Below, in pieces: positions 7,623 through 10,852 of a stretch of 10,852 nt of DNA. Every line of letters begins with the position of its first letter. The stretch's first letter is position 1. The notes beneath the pieces were generated by a model. The model searched no databases, had not been told where the DNA came from, and saw only the letters and a list, made by a program, of their open reading frames with translations. The stretch is from Acetobacteraceae bacterium. GTDB lineage: Bacteria; Pseudomonadota; Alphaproteobacteria; Acetobacterales; Acetobacteraceae. The position numbers and the translations under genes were made by a program. The stretch lies in the NCBI GenBank assembly GCA_003164305.1, contig PLSZ01000602.1, positions 4,892 through 15,743 on the forward strand, written 5' to 3'.

Positions 7623-8689
7623 CGCAGAACCCATTTAGACCAGTAGTCGCTGACCTTCGTGCGATTCTCCGCCCACCATTCGATATCGTTCTGGAAGCCC
7701 TTCGACTTCGTCCAGGGCAATTTCGTTGTCGGGTCGATCAATTGCGGCGATGTGTCAGGATATGCTTTCTGATTGACCGGAATGGCTTTGTAGGCCTTCA
7801 ACCAGCGCGCCTGTACCTCGGGGCTGATGCTGTAGTCGATGAACCTGACCCCTGCCGCGGCGTTGCTGGCACCTTTGGTCAGTCCATAGGCCTGCACCAA
7901 AATCTGATTCTGGTTCCATTGCGCCGCGACCGACGCTCCCCCATCGGCGGCGACCTGCAACCTTGTGCTCCACAGGACCTCCAGCGCCACTTCTTTGTCG
8001 GCCAGCATTTGCGCGGCCAACGCGCCGGTGTCCCAGAATTTCGGCACCGAGTCCTTGATGCGCGACATCGACTTAAACGCGCGATCGATATCGACCGGAT
8101 AGACCTTGTCCATCGGCACGCCATCCGCGATCAACGCGATCTCCAGGTTGGGCGCGCCGGACGCCATGTCGGCCAGTCCGCGCGGTCCCGGGAATGCCTT
8201 GACATCCCAGAATTCAGCCCAGTTTTTGGGCTCTTTGCCCGCGGGGTAAGCCTGGGTGTTGGAGCCAAGCACGAACGCGTAGACGAAGGAGCCAACCTGG
8301 TGGGACCGCTTCACACCCGGCTCGATATCGTCAGGGTTGGTGTATTTGAAGTCTTTATACGGCATCGGATCCAGCGCGCCGGCTTTCTCAAGCTGCAGCA
8401 ACACGTCGTCGCCGGTGTCGATGACGTCGATATCGACCTGTCCCGCTTTGAACATCGCCAGCAGCTTCGCGGCGGTGGCGGCAACCGGAACGATCTCAAT
8501 CCCCGTGGCTTCGCGGAACGGGTCGTAGACAGTTTTCTTCTTGACCTCATCGAAGGATCCGCCCGGCGTGCGCACCACCAACTGTTGCGCCGCCGTGGCC
8601 CGGCGGGTCCAGATCATCGGCGCCGACAGAGGCAACGACGATGCCGCCAGCAACAGCCGCCGTCGTGTTGGGATTGAATGAACCGCCAT
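7619..8689 (-). CDS. Periplasmic solute-binding protein (PotD-like, family 1) with Tat-type signal
   Basis: A 356-residue extracellular solute-binding protein that captures the substrate and delivers it to the permeases. The N-terminus has a twin-arginine pattern (TRRRLLLAAS, arginines 9-11), a hydrophobic core, and a likely cleavage site after ATAA near residue 34, so export by the Tat system is likely. The mature start QQLVVRTPGGSFDE matches the first strand and ligand loop of PotD-like proteins. VPVAATAAKLLAMFKAG and DVIDTGDDVLLQLEKAG are the usual early lobe segments. The length fits PotD (about 350). The start at 8689 is chosen for a strong ribosome site. It is the first gene of the six-gene operon. 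Ligand is unknown: the family includes binders of polyamines, opines, thiamine and iron. Confidence 0.88.
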   Translation of the reverse strand: MAVHSIPTRRRLLLAASSLPLSAPMIWTRRATAAQQLVVRTPGGSFDEVKKKTVYDPFREATGIEIVPVAATAAKLLAMFKAGQVDIDVIDTGDDVLLQLEKAGALDPMPYKDFKYTNPDDIEPGVKRSHQVGSFVYAFVLGSNTQAYPAGKEPKNWAEFWDVKAFPGPRGLADMASGAPNLEIALIADGVPMDKVYPVDIDRAFKSMSRIKDSVPKFWDTGALAAQMLADKEVALEVLWSTRLQVAADGGASVAAQWNQNQILVQAYGLTKGASNAAAGVRFIDYSISPEVQARWLKAYKAIPVNQKAYPDTSPQLIDPTTKLPWTKSKGFQNDIEWWAENRTKVSDYWSKWVLR

Positions 8690-8767
8690 CGCCGCGTCTC
8701 CTTCCGTTGAGCCGTCGCCAGGATGACGCATTCGGCATGAACCGCAACCAGCAAGTTTCGTGCCTTC
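8690..8767 (-). promoter_or_regulatory. Probable promoter region of the importer operon
   Basis: This 78-base gap is the only noncoding space upstream of the six-gene minus-strand operon, so its promoter, if separate, must lie here or inside the remnant to the right. On the minus strand TTGCTG or TTGCGG could act as -35 boxes, but no matching -10 is clear. No strong inverted repeat or terminator hairpin for the upstream operon is visible, so read-through from the right is possible. Confidence 0.35.
8698..8705 (-). promoter_or_regulatory. Shine-Dalgarno deciding the binding-protein start
   Basis: On the minus strand GGAAGGAG lies 8 bases before the ATG at 8689. It fixes this start rather than an in-frame ATG at 8731, which would add 14 polar residues ahead of the twin-arginine signal peptide. 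Confidence 0.8.
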
Positions 8768-9028
8768 TTACTCGTAACGCAGCGCCTCGATCGGATTGAG
8801 GCTGGCGGCTTCGCGGGCGGGAAAATAGCCGAAGACTATTCCGACCGCGGCGGAGAACAGAAATCCGCCGGCGACCGCGGTGCGGGAAATTGGCCCCGGC
8901 CATCCGGAAACCGTCGCCACGATCCTGGACGACGCGATCCCGATCACGCTGCCGGCGATGCCGGCGCCGAACACCGCCTCGGCCAAAAACCGCACGGCGC
9001 CACGTCCGAAAGAACCAGGTCTGAGGCA
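8768..9028 (-). pseudogene. C-terminal remnant of a MacB/FtsX-type ABC permease
   Basis: The frame directly after the nitroreductase stop (TAA at 9029-9031) is open for 86 codons and ends at 8768. From about the GTG at 8995 it reads RFLAEAVFGAGIAG, then a second hydrophobic span near GGFLFSAAVGIVFGYFP, and ends AREAASLNPIEALRYE. This closely matches the extreme C-terminus of MacB-family permeases (QFLxEAV, then FSxxVGxxFGxxPAxxAAxLxPIEALRYE). Only the last two membrane spans of a normally about 400-residue (or longer, when fused to an ATPase) protein remain. The N-terminal spans and large periplasmic domain are absent on both sides. No ribosome site precedes the GTG, so it is probably a dead gene end left by deletion or insertion. 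It could still be translated as a 75-residue membrane peptide. Confidence 0.75.
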
Positions 9029-9697
9029 TTATCCCTTCGGATATCCCACCGTCTGTGCGAAACTGATGAATTGCGTTTCCGCCAGCCTCAATGTCCCGGC
9101 CAGCCGGTCGGTGTCCAACGATGCGCGGAACACGCACGCCAGCCCTTCCGAGGCGCAATAAAGATAGACATTCTGGCCGATGCAGCCGATATCCGCCGCG
9201 GCGACGCGATGCTGTTCCTCCCGCGACACGCCACTCATATGCGTGGCATCGGAGACATACACCAAATTGAGTGGCGCGCCGGCGACATAATCCTGCGTCC
9301 CGGCCTGGGCGCGGATGTCACCGGCCAGACGCGGCAGCAGACGATGCGTCAGCGGATCGTATTGCCAGGCACCCTCGGCGGTGACGCCGTAGATCTGAGT
9401 TTCCCGTGCATGCCGCCATGACGGCGCGGTGCGGTCCTGGGTGGCCGCCCGGTTCACGCCATAGGCGGACCACAGCAACTCCGACAGCACCAGCGGCGGC
9501 AGCGGACGCGGCGCGAACTCCCGCCGCGACTGCCGCGCTTTCAACACCTGCCCCAGCGACCGCCCGAAATCTTCCCGCGGCGCCGGCAACACAATCGGAG
9601 CCAGTTCCTGGGCTGACGACAATACCGGCGTCAGCGCGGCACCGGCGGCGGCCAAAAGGCCAAGCGCGGTCTGGCGTCTGGGCGTTCGTAACGTCAT
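9029..9697 (-). CDS. Exported nitroreductase-family (SagB-like) oxidoreductase
   Basis: A 222-residue protein of the nitroreductase/SagB-type FMN oxidoreductase superfamily. The N-terminus is a signal peptide with twin arginines (PRRQTALGLLAAAG, R7-R8), a hydrophobic core and a probable cleavage site after SSA near residue 29, so a periplasmic, Tat-exported flavoprotein is likely. The mature part shows KARQSRREFAPRPLPPLVLSELLWSAYG (about 53-80), the FMN-phosphate-binding SRR region plus the usual LSELLWSAYG helix. AAADIGCIGQNVYLYCASEGL (167-187) is the dimer and flavin-face helix, and VGYPKG ends the chain. The start at 9697 overlaps the FAD-subunit stop as ATGA, with AGGAGA at 9705-9710 seven bases upstream. 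Its role beside a molybdenum hydroxylase is not established; it could be an associated redox partner. Many family members are uncharacterised. Confidence 0.8.
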   Translation of the reverse strand: MTLRTPRRQTALGLLAAAGAALTPVLSSAQELAPIVLPAPREDFGRSLGQVLKARQSRREFAPRPLPPLVLSELLWSAYGVNRAATQDRTAPSWRHARETQIYGVTAEGAWQYDPLTHRLLPRLAGDIRAQAGTQDYVAGAPLNLVYVSDATHMSGVSREEQHRVAAADIGCIGQNVYLYCASEGLACVFRASLDTDRLAGTLRLAETQFISFAQTVGYPKG

Positions 9698-10740
9698 GGC
9701 ATCGTCTCCTGATCGGGGATTTCGGCCGCCGCCAGCACGGCCCGGCGTACCAGAGTCGCCAGGATCGGCAATTTGTAAGCGTTGTGGCTGAGCGGCGCGG
9801 CGCCGGCGATGGCCGCCTCCCCCGCCGCGCGCGCCGCCGCGGCGTCGATAACCCGGCCGGTCAACGTGGCCTCGGCCGTCCGCGCGCGCCACGGTACCGG
9901 AGCGGCGGCGCCCAGTACAATGGAGGCAGCGCGGCACTGTCCGTCCGGCGCGCGATCCAGCACGACGGCGACATCGGCGATCGGCCAGTCGGCGGACAAC
10001 CGTTCCGCTTGCTTCATGAAGACCGACCGCGAGCCGGCCGCGACGGGGGGCAGCAACACCGCGGTCAACACCTCCCCGGCGCGCAGATCCGTTTCGCGCG
10101 TGACATCGACGTCGGGTCCGACAAGAAACGACGCCAGCGGCACGACCCGTGTCGCGCCCTGAGCGTTCACCAACTCCACCCGCGCGTCATGCGCCAGCAA
10201 CGCCGTCGCGACGGTGGAGGGATGCACGATGGCGCATCCGTCGTGACCGAATACAGCGTGGTACTGGTTCTCCCCGGAAAAGGCGAAGCAGTGATCGCCG
10301 CCTTTGCGCGCGCAATGATGCGCGACCGAACGGAAATACCAGCAGCGCGGACGTTGCAGAAAATTGCCTCCCAACGTCGCGACATGGCGAATTTGCGGAC
10401 TGGCCGAGGCGCCCGCGGCATTGGCGACCGCGGTGTAGCTTAGCCTCGTCGCGGGATGGACCGACAGTTGCTCCAAAGTGACCAGCGCGCCAATCCGCGA
10501 GGCGTCGGCGGCGATCGCGTTCAGGCCTGGAATGTCGCGCAAATTCACCAGCCGGCCAGGATGCAGCAGCCCTTCCTTCATCAGGTCGAGCAGATCGATG
10601 CCGCCCGCCTTCAACACGTGGGCCTCGCCGGGCGCACTGCCCGGCATCGCGAGCATCGCCTCGGCGACGATCGACGCGGCGGCCTCGGCGGCCTCGGCTG
10701 GGGTGCCGGCGCTGGTCCATTCGAAGCGGTTCATCACCAT
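9694..10740 (-). CDS. Xanthine/aldehyde dehydrogenase FAD-binding subunit (PaoB/YagS-like)
   Basis: A 348-residue FAD subunit of a three-part molybdenum hydroxylase. It takes electrons from the iron-sulfur subunit and passes them to the final acceptor. The first FAD-binding stretch is KAGGIDLLDLMKEG (44-57), followed by the classic SPQIRHVATLGGNFLQRPRCWYFR (114-137). Between about 133 and 169 an insertion carries four cysteines (C133, C143, C151, C169) with HHCARKGGDHCFAFSGENQYHAVFGHDGC. PaoB-type subunits have an extra [4Fe-4S] cluster here, so one is inferred. The C-terminal CO-dehydrogenase flavoprotein domain (about 230-340) closes the protein. The ATG at 10740 overlaps the molybdopterin-subunit stop (TGATG) with GGGGA seven bases upstream; an ATG at 10734 is an alternative. 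No export signal is seen. Substrate (purine, aldehyde or N-heterocycle) cannot be told from this subunit. Confidence 0.9.
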   Translation of the reverse strand: MVMNRFEWTSAGTPAEAAEAAASIVAEAMLAMPGSAPGEAHVLKAGGIDLLDLMKEGLLHPGRLVNLRDIPGLNAIAADASRIGALVTLEQLSVHPATRLSYTAVANAAGASASPQIRHVATLGGNFLQRPRCWYFRSVAHHCARKGGDHCFAFSGENQYHAVFGHDGCAIVHPSTVATALLAHDARVELVNAQGATRVVPLASFLVGPDVDVTRETDLRAGEVLTAVLLPPVAAGSRSVFMKQAERLSADWPIADVAVVLDRAPDGQCRAASIVLGAAAPVPWRARTAEATLTGRVIDAAAARAAGEAAIAGAAPLSHNAYKLPILATLVRRAVLAAAEIPDQETMP

Positions 10741-10852
10741 CAGCTTTTCCCCGCCAGCGCCGTCAGCACGGCGGCGCGGTTCATCGGCAAGGCCCGCAGC
10801 CGCACGCCGAGCGCGTTGTGGATGGCATTGGCGATCGCCGGCGCGGTGGCGA
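10740..10852 (-). CDS. Molybdopterin-binding subunit of the xanthine/aldehyde dehydrogenase, C-terminal end only
   Basis: Partial: the last 36 codons before the stop at 10740-10742; the rest lies beyond the right edge. Translated from the sequence, the tail reads TAPAIANAIHNALGVRLRAL and then PMNRAAVLTALAGKS. The PAIANAIxxAxGxRxRxLP pattern is the usual C-terminus of the large XdhB/PaoC/CoxL molybdenum-cofactor subunit (normally 700-800 residues). It binds molybdopterin (often as the cytosine dinucleotide) and hydroxylates the substrate. Its stop overlaps the FAD-subunit start by one base. The gene order, large subunit before FAD subunit, differs from E. coli paoABC. The small [2Fe-2S] subunit is not in view and is presumably farther right. 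Confidence 0.8.
   Translation of the reverse strand, partial: ATAPAIANAIHNALGVRLRALPMNRAAVLTALAGKS

Noticed and set aside
7583..8677. 364-codon open frame on the + strand opposite the binding-protein gene
   Set aside because: It lies wholly antisense to the well-supported binding protein and ATPase start, is rich in R/H/Q/D in the pattern of reverse-frame GC-rich shadows, and shows no domain or ribosome site.
3648..8689. A classical putrescine (Puu) or spermidine uptake and degradation operon
   Set aside because: The transporter is Pot-like and one enzyme is PuuB-like, but the ligase, aldehyde dehydrogenase, hydrolase and regulator of that pathway are absent, and two DadA-like enzymes do not belong to it.
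8547..9158. 203-codon minus-strand open frame across the remnant and intergenic gap
   Set aside because: It overlaps the nitroreductase end, the MacB remnant and the binding-protein start in other frames, and its translation is arginine/glycine-rich with no motifs.
1..10852. Frequent CGATCG and GCGATCGC palindromes through the window
   Set aside because: They occur inside coding sequence throughout, as expected from codon use in GC-rich DNA; there is no clustering, spacing or intergenic bias to suggest a repeat family.

Overview
The window is GC-rich, tightly packed bacterial DNA. The gene families (PotABCD-type importer, TfdA-like dioxygenase, DadA- and PuuB-like flavoproteins, a PaoB-type xanthine dehydrogenase FAD subunit, twin-arginine signal peptides) and the densely overlapping genes suggest a Gram-negative proteobacterium, most likely an alphaproteobacterium. 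This is an inference from gene content and base composition; the window holds no rRNA or other marker gene.

Left part (1-2315, + strand): a leader of about 170 bases is followed by a two-gene unit. A TfdA/TauD-family Fe(II)/2-oxoglutarate dioxygenase (175-1059) overlaps by an ATGA junction with a DadA-like FAD amino-acid dehydrogenase (1056-2315). This unit runs tail-to-tail, with no spare base, into a six-gene minus-strand operon.

Middle part (2316-8689, - strand, transcribed right to left): a Tat-signal periplasmic solute-binding protein, an ABC ATPase, two PotB/PotC-like permeases, a second DadA-like dehydrogenase and a PuuB/OrdL-like FAD oxidoreductase. Junctions are ATGA, a 1-base gap, TGATG, then two 12-base gaps, each carrying a Shine-Dalgarno that runs into the previous stop codon. 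Together the two convergent units look like one catabolic island: import of a small nitrogenous compound (polyamine, betaine, N-substituted or D-amino acid, or opine-like), then C-H or N-substituent oxidation by the dioxygenase and oxidative deamination or dealkylation by three different flavoenzymes. The substrate cannot be read from sequence.

Right part (8690-10852, - strand): a 78-base gap that probably holds the ABC operon's promoter, then an orphan C-terminal remnant of a MacB/FtsX-type permease (8768-9028) that begins directly after the stop codon of an exported nitroreductase-family protein. That protein is translationally coupled (ATGA) to a xanthine/aldehyde dehydrogenase FAD subunit carrying a four-cysteine insertion. 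The FAD subunit is in turn coupled (TGATG) to the C-terminus of a molybdopterin-binding subunit that runs off the right edge. These three look like one molybdenum-hydroxylase operon, separate from the import island.

No tRNA, rRNA, CRISPR array, insertion sequence or strong rho-independent terminator was seen.
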